This document shows positions 28,257-38,643 of a stretch of 64,000 nucleotides of DNA, piece by piece; positions within the stretch are counted from its first letter, which is position 1; every line of letters starts with the position of its first letter. This DNA is from a bacterium. Its GTDB lineage: Bacteria; Bacillota; Bacilli; Lactobacillales; Streptococcaceae. Both the position numbers and the translations under genes were made by a program. The stretch is from NCBI GenBank assembly GCA_905221095.1, contig CAJNBV010000002.1:62001-126000 (forward strand). Direction: 5' to 3'. The notes below the pieces were generated by a model. It was not told where the DNA came from and searched no databases. It saw nothing but the letters and a program-made list of their open reading frames with translations.

Positions 28257-30278
28257 ATGAAGAAACTATTCATATTATTATCAACTTTTTTTCTCAGCTT
28301 CTTCCTTGCTTGGATTATTGTCTTACGTGCTCCACAATATTTATTTGCAAGCTATGATTCCGTTTCCTTACTTCGTGTCAAAAAAGATACTCAGGAACCG
28401 ACGCGTGAGGTATTTGAAAAGGAATTAGAGAATTTTGTAAACTCAGAACAGAGTTTAATAGCTAGAAGAATCGTAGAGCCGAGTAAGGATGGGACGACTC
28501 ACTTTACTTATGCAACTTATGGTCAGGGAACTTTACCAAAAGAATTCCAAGAAGCTAGCCAAGAAAGTCGTGAACGTAGTGATCCGCTAAATAGTTATCT
28601 CCTTTTGTCAGGCTCCTTGACGAAAGAAAAGCTTGCCGATAAATTAGGAGATTTGGGTTATAAAGCAATTCCTGACCGAAAGACACCGCCCTATTCTCTT
28701 GCTTTTAGAATGTTACTAATTCCCCTTATTTTAATTAGTTTAGCAATATTTGGCTTATCTTTCTTTGCTCTAGTGATTATCACTCGGATTAAGGAAATGA
28801 GAGCTGCAGGTATAAAACTCTTTTCTGGTCAGACTCTTTTATCCATCATGGGGCATTCTTTATCTACTGATATCAAATGGCTCCTTCTATCAGCCCTCCT
28901 TTCCTTCCTAGGTGGGGGAGTCGTTCTTTTTAGTCAAGGTTTGTTTTATCCTGTCTTGTTAGCCACCTATGGTTTTGGGATTAGTTTCTATCTGTTGTTT
29001 TTATTGGGTATTTCAATTTTACTAATGCTCCTTTATCTAATGAGTTTGAGTTACAAAGCATTAGTTCCCGTTATTAAGGGGAGATTACCCCTTAAACGCT
29101 TGATGGCTTTAACCCTATTGTGTCAGTTAGTTGCTGTCTTTACAGTAGGCTACGCTGTTAAGACAGGTTTGACGTCTTACCAACGATTGAAAGAACTTGA
29201 AATTTCAAAACAAGCATGGCAGGATAGAGCAGACTATTACCAGATTTTCTTTGGCTTAGGTGATAGAGTAAAAGATACAGAAAATCAGAATAAGTGGTAT
29301 GCCTTTGCCAAGGAAGCAATCGAAGAAGAACAGGCTCTATTTGTAAAAGATAATCTCATTCATTTTGCAAATCCTCAAGGAAAAAATAAAAACGGAGAGA
29401 CACTGGATACCTATAGTCCAGATGCTAATGTTCTCTATGTCAGTCCAAGTTATTTGGACAAGGAAAATGTATCTGTAAATGGTGAGACTAGACAAAAACT
29501 AGCCCATCTTCAAAAAGGGGAATTTGGACTCTTATTACCAGAACATTTGCGCTCTAGAGAAGCAGAACTTAAGAAAGTTTTTGAAGAAAGATTGAGTTAT
29601 TATGGAAAATCTGGTGAGGAGGCAAGTGCTCCTTTAGAGTATGAAATGAGAGCGATTGTTAGCTATCTTCCAACTGGAGAAAAGCGGTTTGTTTATAATA
29701 ACGGTGAAAGCCCAGTATCCATCCAGTACTTAACTGATCCGATTTTAGTTGTATTTACTCCAACATCTACAGGTGATAGTATCATTTCCAAATCTAGTTG
29801 GTCTATCAATGCTGGTAAGAATATCTTTGTCAAAGGATATGAAGATGGGATTAAACTCTTGAAGAAAGCTGGAATTTATGAGCAAGTATCTTATCTTAAA
29901 GAAGGAAGAAGTGTTTATCTAACTCGTTATAATGAAGTTCAAACTGAAACAGCAACTTTAATCCTAGGAGCTATTGTTGGAATAGCTAGTTCCTTGTTAC
30001 TCTTTTATTCTGTCAATCTTCTATATTTCGAGCAATTCCGCCGAGATATCTTGATTAAACGAATTTCAGGTTTACGATTTTTTGAAACACATGCTCAGTA
30101 TATGGTTAGTCAATTTGCTAGTTTTATATTCGGTGCGAGTCTCTTTATTTGGCGTAGTCGGGATGTGGTAATTGGCTTGCTCACTTTATTAGTCTTTCTA
30201 GCTAGTGCAGTTTTGACGCTTTACCGTCAAGCTCATAAAGAATCTCGTGTTTCTATGACAATTATGAAAGGAAAATAG
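28257..30278 (+). CDS. Bacteriocin-associated integral membrane protein (DUF1430, ABC exporter permease)
   Basis: 673 residues. An N-terminal membrane segment (about 4-26) is followed by a ~120-residue extracytoplasmic part, a group of membrane segments at about 150-300, a second extracytoplasmic region (about 305-560) and C-terminal membrane segments with LLFYSVNLLYFEQFRRD. The size and layout match the family found in lactococcin-972-type clusters (TIGR01654). It is followed 1 bp later by its ATPase. The bacteriocin precursor normally encoded just upstream is not found. Confidence 0.85.
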   Translation: MKKLFILLSTFFLSFFLAWIIVLRAPQYLFASYDSVSLLRVKKDTQEPTREVFEKELENFVNSEQSLIARRIVEPSKDGTTHFTYATYGQGTLPKEFQEASQESRERSDPLNSYLLLSGSLTKEKLADKLGDLGYKAIPDRKTPPYSLAFRMLLIPLILISLAIFGLSFFALVIITRIKEMRAAGIKLFSGQTLLSIMGHSLSTDIKWLLLSALLSFLGGGVVLFSQGLFYPVLLATYGFGISFYLLFLLGISILLMLLYLMSLSYKALVPVIKGRLPLKRLMALTLLCQLVAVFTVGYAVKTGLTSYQRLKELEISKQAWQDRADYYQIFFGLGDRVKDTENQNKWYAFAKEAIEEEQALFVKDNLIHFANPQGKNKNGETLDTYSPDANVLYVSPSYLDKENVSVNGETRQKLAHLQKGEFGLLLPEHLRSREAELKKVFEERLSYYGKSGEEASAPLEYEMRAIVSYLPTGEKRFVYNNGESPVSIQYLTDPILVVFTPTSTGDSIISKSSWSINAGKNIFVKGYEDGIKLLKKAGIYEQVSYLKEGRSVYLTRYNEVQTETATLILGAIVGIASSLLLFYSVNLLYFEQFRRDILIKRISGLRFFETHAQYMVSQFASFIFGASLFIWRSRDVVIGLLTLLVFLASAVLTLYRQAHKESRVSMTIMKGK

Positions 30279-30279
30279 G

Positions 30280-30921
30280 ATGATTGAACTAAAGAATATA
30301 TCTAAAAAATTTGGAAGCCGTCAGCTATTTTCAGATACAAATCTTCATTTTGAAGGTGGGAAAATTTATGCCTTAATCGGTACAAGTGGCTGTGGTAAGA
30401 CAACACTCTTGAACATGATTGGACGATTAGAGCCATATGACAAAGGACAAATCATCTATGATGGCACTTCTCTTAAGGACATCAAACCCTCTGTTTTCTT
30501 TAGAGATTACTTGGGATACTTATTTCAAGATTTTGGCTTAATTGAAAGCCAAACCGTCAAAGAGAATCTCAATCTGGGATTAGTTGGTAAAAAGTTGAAA
30601 GAAAAAGAGAAAATCTCTTTGATGAAACAAGCTCTAAACCGTGTCAACCTCTCTTATTTAGATTTAAAGCAACCTATCTTTGAATTATCAGGAGGAGAAG
30701 CACAACGTGTTGCATTAGCAAAGATAATCTTAAAGGATCCACCTTTGATTCTCGCAGATGAACCAACCGCTTCCTTAGACCCCAAAAACTCTGAGGAATT
30801 ACTTTCTATCCTAGAATCTTTAAAAAATCCGAATCGAACTATTATTATTGCGACCCACAATCCTCTGATTTGGGAGCAAGTGGACCAAGTCATTCGAGTT
30901 ACCGATTTATCACATAGATGA
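30280..30921 (+). CDS. ABC transporter ATP-binding protein, lactococcin-972 export group
   Basis: 213 residues. Walker A GTSGCGKTT (34-42), Q-loop YLFQDFGLIE, signature LSGGEAQR, Walker B LILADEPTASLD and the switch His in ATHNP are all intact. It should power the preceding membrane protein, as in the TIGR03608 exporters. In this strain it may serve immunity or stress signalling if no bacteriocin is made. Confidence 0.88.
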   Translation: MIELKNISKKFGSRQLFSDTNLHFEGGKIYALIGTSGCGKTTLLNMIGRLEPYDKGQIIYDGTSLKDIKPSVFFRDYLGYLFQDFGLIESQTVKENLNLGLVGKKLKEKEKISLMKQALNRVNLSYLDLKQPIFELSGGEAQRVALAKIILKDPPLILADEPTASLDPKNSEELLSILESLKNPNRTIIIATHNPLIWEQVDQVIRVTDLSHR

Positions 30922-30947
30922 TAAGGTAAGATTCAGTTAGAAGAAAG

Positions 30948-30976
30948 AGTCACAAACACACTTTGTGGCTTTTTTA
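30948..30976 (+). terminator. Terminator of the ABC pair
   Basis: AGTCACAAA pairs with TTTGTGGCT (one G-U) and is followed by TTTTTT. The extended -10 box of murD (TGGTAAAAT) follows within 25 nt. Confidence 0.85.
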
Positions 30977-31024
30977 TTTCCATAAAAATGGTAAAATAGT
31001 AAGAGTAGAAATGGAGTTTGAGAC

Positions 31025-32377
31025 ATGAAAGTAATAGATCAATTTAAAAATAAGAAAGTCCTTGTTTTAGGTTTGGCCAAGTCTGGTGAATCTGCAGCTC
31101 GTTTGTTGGACAAGCTAGGTGCAATTGTGACAGTAAATGATGGGAAGCCTTTCGAGGACAATCCAGCTGCCCAAAGTTTGCTGGAAGAAGGAATCAAGGT
31201 CATCACAGGTGGCCATCCTTTGGAACTCTTGGATGAAGAGTTTGCCCTTATGGTGAAAAATCCAGGTATCCCTTACAGCAATCCCATGATTGAAAAGGCT
31301 ATGGCCAAGGGTATTCCAGTCTTGACTGAGGTGGAATTGGCTTACTTGATTTCAGAAGCACCGATTGTTGGTATTACTGGTTCAAATGGAAAAACAACCA
31401 CAACGACTATGATTGGTGAAGTTTTGACTGCTGCTGGGCAACATGGTCTCTTATCAGGAAATATCGGCTATCCTGCCAGTCAAGTGGCCCAAACTGCGAC
31501 AGATAAGGACACGCTTGTCATGGAGCTTTCTTCTTTCCAACTGATGGGCGTTCAAGAATTCCATCCTGAGATTGCGGTTATTACCAACCTCATGCCAACT
31601 CATATCGACTATCATGGTTCTTTTGAAGAGTATGTGGCAGCCAAGTGGAATATCCAGAACAAGATGACAGAAGATGATTTCCTTGTTTTGAACTTTAACC
31701 AAGACTTGGCAAAAGAATTGGCTAGCAAAACACAAGCCACTGTTGTACCATTTTCAACACAGGAAAAGGTTGATGGAGCTTATTTGGAAGATGGTCAGCT
31801 CTACTTCCGTGGAGAAGTGGTCATGGCAGCTAGTGAAATCGGAGTTCCAGGTAGCCACAATGTGGAAAATGCCCTTGCGACTATTGCTGTAGCCAAGCTT
31901 CGTGGTGTAGACAACCAAACCATTAAGGAAACTCTTTCAGCTTTCGGTGGTGTCAAACACCGTCTCCAATTTGTGGATGAAATCAAGGGTGTCAAATTCT
32001 ATAATGATAGCAAGTCAACCAATATCTTGGCGACTCAAAAAGCCTTGTCAGGATTTGACAACAGCAAGGTCATCTTGATTGCAGGTGGTTTAGACCGTGG
32101 CAATGAGTTTGACGAGTTGGTTCCAGATATTACTGGACTCAAGAAGATGGTCATCCTCGGTCAGTCTGCAGAACGTGTCAAACGGGCAGCGGATAAGGCT
32201 GGTGTCGCTTATGTGGATGCCACTGACATTGCAGATGCGACTCGCAAGGCCTATGAGCTAGCGACTCAAGGAGACGTAGTCCTTCTCAGTCCTGCCAATG
32301 CCAGCTGGGATATGTATGCTAACTTTGAAGTACGTGGCGACCTCTTTATCGACACAGTAGCGGAGTTAAAGGAATAA
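31025..32377 (+). CDS. murD: UDP-N-acetylmuramoyl-L-alanine--D-glutamate ligase
   Basis: 450 residues. It adds D-Glu to the peptidoglycan precursor in the cytoplasm. The ATP-binding motif [12 protein letters not shown] is present, as are [11 protein letters not shown] and the C-terminal [18 protein letters not shown]. It is the first gene of murD-murG-divIB, a division and cell-wall cluster, with a 1-bp gap to murG. Confidence 0.94.
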   Translation: MKVIDQFKNKKVLVLGLAKSGESAARLLDKLGAIVTVNDGKPFEDNPAAQSLLEEGIKVITGGHPLELLDEEFALMVKNPGIPYSNPMIEKAMAKGIPVLTEVELAYLISEAPIVGITGSNGKTTTTTMIGEVLTAAGQHGLLSGNIGYPASQVAQTATDKDTLVMELSSFQLMGVQEFHPEIAVITNLMPTHIDYHGSFEEYVAAKWNIQNKMTEDDFLVLNFNQDLAKELASKTQATVVPFSTQEKVDGAYLEDGQLYFRGEVVMAASEIGVPGSHNVENALATIAVAKLRGVDNQTIKETLSAFGGVKHRLQFVDEIKGVKFYNDSKSTNILATQKALSGFDNSKVILIAGGLDRGNEFDELVPDITGLKKMVILGQSAERVKRAADKAGVAYVDATDIADATRKAYELATQGDVVLLSPANASWDMYANFEVRGDLFIDTVAELKE

Positions 32378-32378
32378 T

Positions 32379-33437
32379 ATGAAAAAAATTGTCTTTACAG
32401 GTGGGGGGACGGTTGGACACGTCACCCTCAATCTTTTGTTAATGCCCAAGTTCATCGAAGATGGATGGGAAGTCCACTATATCGGGGACAAGCGTGGTAT
32501 CGAACACCAAGAAATCCTTAAGTCAGGTCTAGATGTTACCTTCCATTCTATTGCAACTGGAAAATTGCGTCGTTATTTCTCTTGGCAAAATATGCTGGAT
32601 GTCTTCAAAGTTGGTTGGGGAATTGTCCAATCGCTCTTTATCATGTTGCGACTTCGTCCACAGGCCCTTTTTTCAAAGGGAGGCTTTGTCTCAGTACCGC
32701 CTGTTATCGCAGCGCGTGTGTCAGGAGTGCCAGTCTTTATTCACGAATCTGACCTGTCTATGGGCTTGGCAAATAAAATTGCCTATAAGTTTGCGACTAA
32801 GATGTATTCAACATTCGAGCAACCTTCAAGCTTGGCTAAGGTCGAGCATGTGGGAGCAGTGACCAAGGTTTCAGACCAAAACACTTCAGAACCAGATGAA
32901 TTGGTGGATATCCAAACCCACTTTAATCCTAAATTGCCAACTGTATTGTTTGTCGGTGGTTCTGCAGGTGCTCGTGTCTTTAACCAATTGGTGACAGACC
33001 ATAAGAAAGAGCTGACAGAGCGCTACAATATTATCAATCTAACTGGAGATTCTAGTCTGAACGAGTTGAGCCAAAATCTTTTTCGTGTTGACTATGTGAC
33101 CAATCTCTATCAACCCTTGATGGAATTGGCTGATATTGTTGTGACACGAGGTGGTGCCAATACGATTTTTGAGCTCTTGGCCATGACAAAATTACATGTC
33201 ATTGTGCCACTTGGTCGTGAAGCTAGTCGTGGAGACCAGATTGAAAACGCGGCTTACTTTGTTAAGAAAGGCTATGCAGAAGAGCTTCAAGAAAGCGATT
33301 TGACCTTGGATAGTTTGGAAGAGAAGCTTTCTCACTTACTAAGCCACAAGGAAGAATACCAATCTAAGATGAAGGCTTCTAAGGAATTGAAATCTCTAGC
33401 AGATTTTTATCAATTATTGAAAAAAGATTTATCATAA
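32379..33437 (+). CDS. murG: UDP-N-acetylglucosamine--undecaprenyl N-acetylglucosamine transferase
   Basis: 352 residues. It makes lipid II from lipid I on the inner face of the membrane. The N-terminal glycine-rich loop is [10 protein letters not shown], with the membrane-association patch after it. The donor-site motifs [21 protein letters not shown] and [10 protein letters not shown] are present. The gene is co-transcribed with murD and divIB. Confidence 0.93.
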   Translation: MKKIVFTGGGTVGHVTLNLLLMPKFIEDGWEVHYIGDKRGIEHQEILKSGLDVTFHSIATGKLRRYFSWQNMLDVFKVGWGIVQSLFIMLRLRPQALFSKGGFVSVPPVIAARVSGVPVFIHESDLSMGLANKIAYKFATKMYSTFEQPSSLAKVEHVGAVTKVSDQNTSEPDELVDIQTHFNPKLPTVLFVGGSAGARVFNQLVTDHKKELTERYNIINLTGDSSLNELSQNLFRVDYVTNLYQPLMELADIVVTRGGANTIFELLAMTKLHVIVPLGREASRGDQIENAAYFVKKGYAEELQESDLTLDSLEEKLSHLLSHKEEYQSKMKASKELKSLADFYQLLKKDLS

Positions 33438-33446
33438 GGAAAGTAA

Positions 33447-34667
33447 ATGTCAAAAGATAAGAAAAATGAGGGCAAAGAAATCCTCGAAGAATTTAAAGAG
33501 TTATCAGAATGGCAGAAACGAAACCAAGAATATCTAAAAAAGAAGGCTGAAGAAGAGGCGGCCTTAGCTGAGGAGAAGGAAAAGGAAAGACAAGCTCGAA
33601 TGGGAGAACAATCTGAGAAGTCAGAGGACAAGGAGGGCTCGGAGAGTGAAGCGGACCATGAAGACTCAGAATCAGCTAAGGAAGAGTCTGAAGAAAAAGT
33701 AGAAGCCCCAGAGGGTGACAAAGAGGAAGAAGAGATAGAAGAATCAGGGGCTAAAGAGGGCGAGGAACAGGATAAAAAGCTTGCTAAAAAGGCTACAAAA
33801 GAAAAACCAGCCAAAGCAAAGATTCCTGGCCTCCATATCTTACGAGCTCTAACGATTTTATTTCCAAGTCTGCTTTTATTGATTGTCTCTGCCTACTTAC
33901 TCAGTCCTTATGCGACCATGAAGGATATCCGTATTGAGGGAACGGTGCAAACTACAGCTGATGATATTCGACAGGCTTCAGGCATTCAGGATTCGGATTA
34001 TACGATTAACCTTCTGCTAGACAAGGCAAAATATGAAGAGCAGATCAAGTCCAACTATTGGGTTGAATCAGCTCAGCTTGTTTATCAATTTCCAACTAAG
34101 TTTACTATCAAGGTTAAGGAATATGATATTGTTGCCTACTATGTTTCTGGTGAAAATCATTATCCAATCCTTTCCAGTGGTCAGCTTGAGACTAGTCCTG
34201 TGAGCTTGGTCAGTCTACCAGAAACTTATTTGTCTGTTCTGTTTAATGATAGTGAACAAATCAAGGCTTTTGTCTCAGAGCTTTCTCAAATTAGTCCAGA
34301 GCTCAAATCTGCTATCCAAAAGGTGGAATTAGCCCCAAGCAAGGTCACATCAGATCTAATTCGATTGACTATGAATGATTCGGACGAAGTCTTGGTTCCC
34401 CTGTCTGAAATGAGCAAGAAATTGCCTTACTACAGTAAGATTAAGCCTCAATTGTCAGAACCAAGTGTGGTCGACATGGAGGCTGGAATCTATAGCTACA
34501 CTGTGGCGGATAAATTAATTATGGAGGCAGAAGAAAAAGCCAAAAAAGAGGCCGAAGAAGCTGAGAAAAAGCAGGAAGAAGAACGTAAACGTTTAGAAGA
34601 AGAAAAGAAAAAACAAGAGGAAGAGAGCAATCGAAACCAAACAAATCAGCGTTCATCGCGTCGCTAG
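33447..34667 (+). CDS. divIB: Cell division protein DivIB/FtsQ
   Basis: 406 residues. A long charged cytoplasmic domain rich in Glu/Lys (about 1-130) precedes one membrane helix (about 131-152). A POTRA domain (MKDIRIEGTVQTTADDIRQ) and beta domain follow, and a second charged coiled-coil tail (about 355-400) ends the protein. Streptococcal DivIB proteins have such a cytoplasmic extension. It belongs to the FtsL-DivIB-DivIC complex at the septum. Confidence 0.92.
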   Translation: MSKDKKNEGKEILEEFKELSEWQKRNQEYLKKKAEEEAALAEEKEKERQARMGEQSEKSEDKEGSESEADHEDSESAKEESEEKVEAPEGDKEEEEIEESGAKEGEEQDKKLAKKATKEKPAKAKIPGLHILRALTILFPSLLLLIVSAYLLSPYATMKDIRIEGTVQTTADDIRQASGIQDSDYTINLLLDKAKYEEQIKSNYWVESAQLVYQFPTKFTIKVKEYDIVAYYVSGENHYPILSSGQLETSPVSLVSLPETYLSVLFNDSEQIKAFVSELSQISPELKSAIQKVELAPSKVTSDLIRLTMNDSDEVLVPLSEMSKKLPYYSKIKPQLSEPSVVDMEAGIYSYTVADKLIMEAEEKAKKEAEEAEKKQEEERKRLEEEKKKQEEESNRNQTNQRSSRR

Positions 34668-34710
34668 GTTTAACTTTTCTTCTATAGCTCTTTAGTTGCC
34701 ATGTTTTTAC

Positions 34711-34739
34711 TTGACAAGTGCTAGTAGAAATAATAGAAT
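34711..34739 (+). promoter_or_regulatory. pyrFE promoter
   Basis: A consensus TTGACA (34711-34716), a 17-bp spacer and TAGAAT (34734-34739). Transcription should start near 34746, just before the PyrR-binding leader. Confidence 0.8.
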
Positions 34740-34748
34740 AATAGAAAA

Positions 34749-34846
34749 CCTTTAAAGCAGTCCAGAGAGGCAGCTAAGGTTAGACGGTGAAAGGGTGGAG
34801 ACTACCCATTTTTCGTGGAACCTTGCTGTTGGCAGGTTCCTTTTTT
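34749..34846 (+). promoter_or_regulatory. PyrR-dependent transcription attenuator of pyrFE
   Basis: The leader contains AGTCCAGAGAGGC (34759-34771), the conserved PyrR-binding loop. An outer CCTTT/AAAGG stem can form the anti-antiterminator. CAGCTAAGGTT can instead pair with AACCTTGCTG as an antiterminator. The terminator GGAACCTTGC/GCAGGTTCC followed by six T lies at 34817-34846. When UMP is abundant PyrR should favour termination. The rest of 34668-34899 holds only the promoter and SD. Confidence 0.88.
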
Positions 34847-34899
34847 CGTGGTTTCTGTTGACCAGACTCTCTCACTAGCAAAGGTAAAAGGAGAAACCT

Positions 34900-35601
34900 A
34901 TGCGAGAACATCGTCCAGTCATTGCTCTTGATTTTCCTAGTTTTGAGGCAGTCAAGGAATTTTTAGCTCATTTCCCAGCAGAAGAAAGCCTTTATCTCAA
35001 GGTAGGGATGGAGCTCTATTACGCAACGGGTCCTGAGATTGTGTCTTACTTGAAAGGCTTGGGCCATAGTGTCTTTTTGGATCTCAAACTTCATGACATT
35101 CCCAATACAGTCAAGTCAGCCATGAAGGTCTTATCTCAGCTTGGTGTCGATATGACCAATGTTCATGCGGCTGGTGGTGTAGAGATGATGAAGGCTGCGC
35201 GTGAAGGTCTTGGGAGTCAAGCCAAATTGATTGCTGTAACGCAGCTGACCTCAACATCAGAAGCTCAGATGCAGGATTTTCAAAATATTCAAACCAGCCT
35301 GCAAGAGTCTGTAATCCACTATGCCAAGAAGACAGCTGAAGCTGGCTTGGATGGTGTCGTTTGCTCAGCTCAGGAAGTTCAACTCATCAAGCAGGCGACC
35401 TATCCAGATTTTATCTGTCTGACACCAGGGATTCGCCCTCAGGGAGCTGCTGTTGGAGACCAAAAACGTGTGATGACGCCAGCAGATGCCTATCAAATCG
35501 GTAGTGACTATATCGTAGTGGGACGTCCCATTACCCAAGCTGAAGATCCTGTTGTAGCTTATCATGCCATCAAGGATGAATGGACACAGGACTGGAATTA
35601 A
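34900..35601 (+). CDS. pyrF: Orotidine 5'-phosphate decarboxylase
   Basis: 233 residues. It makes UMP from OMP. The catalytic motif [13 protein letters not shown] is intact, and the phosphate-binding TPGIRPQG and VVGRPIT are present. It is the first gene of pyrF-pyrE under the PyrR attenuator. Confidence 0.94.
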   Translation: MREHRPVIALDFPSFEAVKEFLAHFPAEESLYLKVGMELYYATGPEIVSYLKGLGHSVFLDLKLHDIPNTVKSAMKVLSQLGVDMTNVHAAGGVEMMKAAREGLGSQAKLIAVTQLTSTSEAQMQDFQNIQTSLQESVIHYAKKTAEAGLDGVVCSAQEVQLIKQATYPDFICLTPGIRPQGAAVGDQKRVMTPADAYQIGSDYIVVGRPITQAEDPVVAYHAIKDEWTQDWN

Positions 35602-35634
35602 AGAAATAGATTATAAAAACAAAAGGAGAAGACC

Positions 35635-36267
35635 ATGACACTTGCTAAAGATATCGCTAGCCACCTCTTGAAAATCCAAGCCGTTTACCTCAAACCAGAG
35701 GAGCCTTTCACTTGGGCATCTGGTATCAAATCGCCGATTTATACTGACAACCGTGTGACACTTGCCTATCCAGAAACTCGTAGCTTGATTGAAAATGGTT
35801 TTGTGGATGCTATTAAAGCAGAATTTCCAGAAGTAGAAGTGATTGCAGGAACTGCGACAGCAGGGATTCCACACGGAGCTATCATTGCTGATAAGATGAA
35901 CTTGCCATTTGCCTATATCCGTAGCAAACCAAAAGACCACGGAGCTGGTAACCAAATCGAAGGTCGCGTAGCTCAAGGTCAAAAAATGGTAGTGGTTGAA
36001 GACCTTATTTCAACTGGCGGTTCTGTTCTTGAAGCCGTAGCAGCAGCCAAACGCGAAGGAGCAGATGTGCTTGGAGTTGTAGCGATTTTCAGCTACCAAT
36101 TGCCAAAAGCAGATAAGAACTTTGCGAATGCTGGCGTGAAATTAGTGACACTTTCAAACTACAGCGAACTCATCCACCTAGCCCAAGAAGAAGGTTATAT
36201 CACACCAGAAGGATTGGATCTCCTAAAACGCTTTAAAGAAGACCAAGAAAATTGGCAAAATGCTTAA
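35635..36267 (+). CDS. pyrE: Orotate phosphoribosyltransferase
   Basis: 210 residues. It makes OMP from orotate and PRPP. The PRPP-binding motif [16 protein letters not shown] is present, along with the flexible-loop segment [14 protein letters not shown]. It follows pyrF by 33 bp with its own AAAAGGAG SD and ends at a terminator. Confidence 0.94.
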   Translation: MTLAKDIASHLLKIQAVYLKPEEPFTWASGIKSPIYTDNRVTLAYPETRSLIENGFVDAIKAEFPEVEVIAGTATAGIPHGAIIADKMNLPFAYIRSKPKDHGAGNQIEGRVAQGQKMVVVEDLISTGGSVLEAVAAAKREGADVLGVVAIFSYQLPKADKNFANAGVKLVTLSNYSELIHLAQEEGYITPEGLDLLKRFKEDQENWQNA

Positions 36268-36275
36268 AACATAGA

Positions 36276-36312
36276 AAATCAGGTAGTCACTAGGATTACC
36301 TGATTTCTTTTT
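36276..36312 (+). terminator. pyrFE terminator, possibly bidirectional
   Basis: AAATCAGGTA pairs with TACCTGATTT and is followed by CTTTTT. It lies between convergent pyrE and the amino acid ABC operon. Confidence 0.85.
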
Positions 36313-36328
36313 GTGATTTCATTGAGTA

Positions 36329-37195
36329 TTAGTCAACTTTTCCGCCTTCAACAATAAGGTCATCTGCCTTAGCAGCGTCACCGTAGGTTGGGTGAAGTGT
36401 TTTTTCATAGGCCTTGTGGAAGAAGTTTTCTTTGCCTAATTTTTCAATATCTTTATTGATGAAGTCTAGCAGTTCTTGGTTGCCTTTTTGGACTGCTGCT
36501 GCGATGGTATCTGGATCACCGAGGGAAGTAATTCCGACTTCAAATCCTTTGTTTTCAAGCGCCCAAGCTAGGACTTCCGTATTGTCAGTAGAGAAGGCAT
36601 CTCCACGTCCGTCAAGAAGGGCTTGGTAAGAGTCACTGTATTGGTCGTATTTTTGAAGCTTGATTTCTGGATGATTTTTTTCAAAATATGTCTCAGCAGT
36701 TGTTCCTTTTGTGACAATCAAGGTTTTACCTTCCAATTGTTTGACGTCTGTAATGAGACCAGTCTTAGGTGATACGACACCAAGTGAAACTTTCATGTAA
36801 GGAAGGGCAAAATCAACTTGTTTCTTGCGTTCGTCAGTCACCGTAAAGTTGGCAAGAGTAATATCTACCTTGTTTGAAATCAAGTATTCAGCACGGTTGG
36901 CAGCGTCAACTGAAACGTATTTAACCTTCACGCCAAGGTCTTGTGCTAGTTGGTTTCCAAGCTCAATATCGTAACCTTGGTAAGAACCATCATTGTCAAC
37001 GTAACCAAACGGTTTCTTGTCTCCAAATACGGCGATTCGTAGCTCACCGCTTTTTTTGATTTCATCGATTGTGCGAGCCTTGGCGGTGGTTTTACCAGAC
37101 GATGAACCAGCATTTCCACCTGAGCTACAAGCTGTGACAAAGATAAGAGCAAAGGCAAGTGCCAAAACAGTTAAGAGTGGTTTGAATAGTTTCAT
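36329..37195 (-). CDS. Amino acid ABC transporter substrate-binding lipoprotein
   Basis: 288 residues. The lipobox VTACSSG gives acylated Cys23. The SBP_bac_3 fold follows, with ELRIAVFGDKKPFGYVDNDG, YQGYDIELGNQLAQDL and DITLANFTVTDERKKQVDFA. Substrates in this family are polar amino acids such as Gln, Glu, Asp or Cys. The exact one cannot be told. It is the last gene of a four-gene minus-strand operon. Confidence 0.88.
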   Translation of the reverse strand: MKLFKPLLTVLALAFALIFVTACSSGGNAGSSSGKTTAKARTIDEIKKSGELRIAVFGDKKPFGYVDNDGSYQGYDIELGNQLAQDLGVKVKYVSVDAANRAEYLISNKVDITLANFTVTDERKKQVDFALPYMKVSLGVVSPKTGLITDVKQLEGKTLIVTKGTTAETYFEKNHPEIKLQKYDQYSDSYQALLDGRGDAFSTDNTEVLAWALENKGFEVGITSLGDPDTIAAAVQKGNQELLDFINKDIEKLGKENFFHKAYEKTLHPTYGDAAKADDLIVEGGKVD

Positions 37196-37206
37196 AAGAA
37201 TCTCCT

Positions 37207-37965
37207 TTATAGATATGAGCCAAATTGGCTAAAGTCAAAGACGTTTAAAAATTCCTGAGCTCGTTTGGTTTGCGGATTGGTAAAGAAGGCTTGAGCCGTT
37301 CCTTCTTCAGCGATTTTTCCTTGATCTAGGAAGATAATGCGATCAGCAATGGCTTGGGCAAACTGCATTTCGTGAGTTACTAAAATCATGGTACGGCCTT
37401 CTTGGGCCAAGTCATTGATGAGTTCCAGAACCTCACGCACCATTTCTGGATCCAGCGAAGCAGTCACTTCGTCAAAAAGGATGATTTCTGGATGCATGAG
37501 TAGGGCACGGACAATTGCAACCCGTTGCTTCTGTCCACCAGATAATTGACGGGTAAAGCTATGTTGTTTATCCAGCAAACCGACACGTTCTAGTAATTGC
37601 AAAGCTTCCTCCGTTACTTCTTTCTTGTCCCTTCCCTGAGCCTTGATTGGGCCTAGAATGAGATTTTGTAGGACATCCAGATGTGGAAAGAGTTCATAGC
37701 TTTGAAAGACCATGCCAATCTTTTGGCGAACGAGGTGAAAGTCTTTCTGATTGCTAATAATGGACTGGCCATCTAGAAGAATATCTCCACCTTGAATACT
37801 TTCTAAACCATTGAGGCAACGAAGGAGGGTACTTTTCCCACACCCTGATGGCCCTAGGATGACGACAACTTCCCCTTTTTTGATATCTAGAGATAGACCT
37901 TGGAGGATGGGATTGTCTCCGAAGGATTTTTTTAGTTCCTTGATTTCTAAAATAGTTTCAGACAT
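37207..37965 (-). CDS. Polar amino acid ABC transporter ATP-binding protein
   Basis: 252 residues of the GlnQ/HisP class. Walker A GPSGCGKST, Q-loop MVFQSYELFPH, signature LSGGQKQR, Walker B IILFDEVTASLD and H-loop VTHEM are present. In most relatives Walker B reads DEPTSALD; Val and Ala-Ser here are a mild variation. It starts right after the stop of the permease gene. Confidence 0.9.
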   Translation of the reverse strand: MSETILEIKELKKSFGDNPILQGLSLDIKKGEVVVILGPSGCGKSTLLRCLNGLESIQGGDILLDGQSIISNQKDFHLVRQKIGMVFQSYELFPHLDVLQNLILGPIKAQGRDKKEVTEEALQLLERVGLLDKQHSFTRQLSGGQKQRVAIVRALLMHPEIILFDEVTASLDPEMVREVLELINDLAQEGRTMILVTHEMQFAQAIADRIIFLDQGKIAEEGTAQAFFTNPQTKRAQEFLNVFDFSQFGSYL

Positions 37966-38643
37966 TTAGTTCCTCCAATGTTTTTCTAAGTGAGTGGATA
38001 GTTTGGAAATAGGAAAGCAGACTGCAAAATACAAGACCAGAATGGTTCCATAAATCCAAAAGGAAGCGGTTGGGATGGTCAAGCGATTGCTATCGATGAT
38101 TTGTTGTCCAACCTTGGTCACTTCCACAACCCCAATCAAGACAACCAAGGAAGTGGTTTTGATCATCCGAGTGACAAGATTGATGGCTTGTGGTAGCAGT
38201 CTTCTCAAAACCTGTGGGATGATGATGTGGTAGTATAGTTGAACATTGGTCAAACCTAGCGCCTGTCCACTTTCAAACTGATGCTTAGGGAGGGAAGTGA
38301 TAGCTCCACGTACCAAATCCCCCATTTCAGCTGTTCCCCAGAGGGTAAAAACGATAATAGCAGAAGTCTCACCTGAGATATTGATATTAAAGTTTCGAGC
38401 CAGGCCGAAATAAACGATGAAAAGTAGCACCAGTTGGGGCATGATACGGATAAATTCCAGATACAATCGTGTTAAAAATCGCACGATTCTAGAGTGGGAG
38501 GTCATGATGATTCCCATGACTGTTCCGAAAATCATAGATAGAAGAACAGATAGGATAGAAATCCCAATCGTAACGCCTAATCCCTGTAAGATCCGCAGGA
38601 GATTATTTCCCTGAAAGAGTACTTGTATTCCCGAATCCTGCAT
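37966..38643 (-). CDS. Polar amino acid ABC transporter permease
   Basis: 225 residues of the HisM/HEQRO family with about five membrane segments. The EAA-type loop ALGLTNVQLYYHIIIPQVLRR is clear. AAGGAGG precedes the ATG. Its start lies 41 bp inside the neighbouring permease gene, so the two are translationally coupled and should form a heterodimer. Confidence 0.9.
   Translation of the reverse strand: MQDSGIQVLFQGNNLLRILQGLGVTIGISILSVLLSMIFGTVMGIIMTSHSRIVRFLTRLYLEFIRIMPQLVLLFIVYFGLARNFNINISGETSAIIVFTLWGTAEMGDLVRGAITSLPKHQFESGQALGLTNVQLYYHIIIPQVLRRLLPQAINLVTRMIKTTSLVVLIGVVEVTKVGQQIIDSNRLTIPTASFWIYGTILVLYFAVCFPISKLSTHLEKHWRN

Noticed and set aside
33410..33814. Ser-rich minus-strand frame opposite divIB
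   Set aside because: It is produced by the Glu/Lys-rich DivIB codons read backwards.
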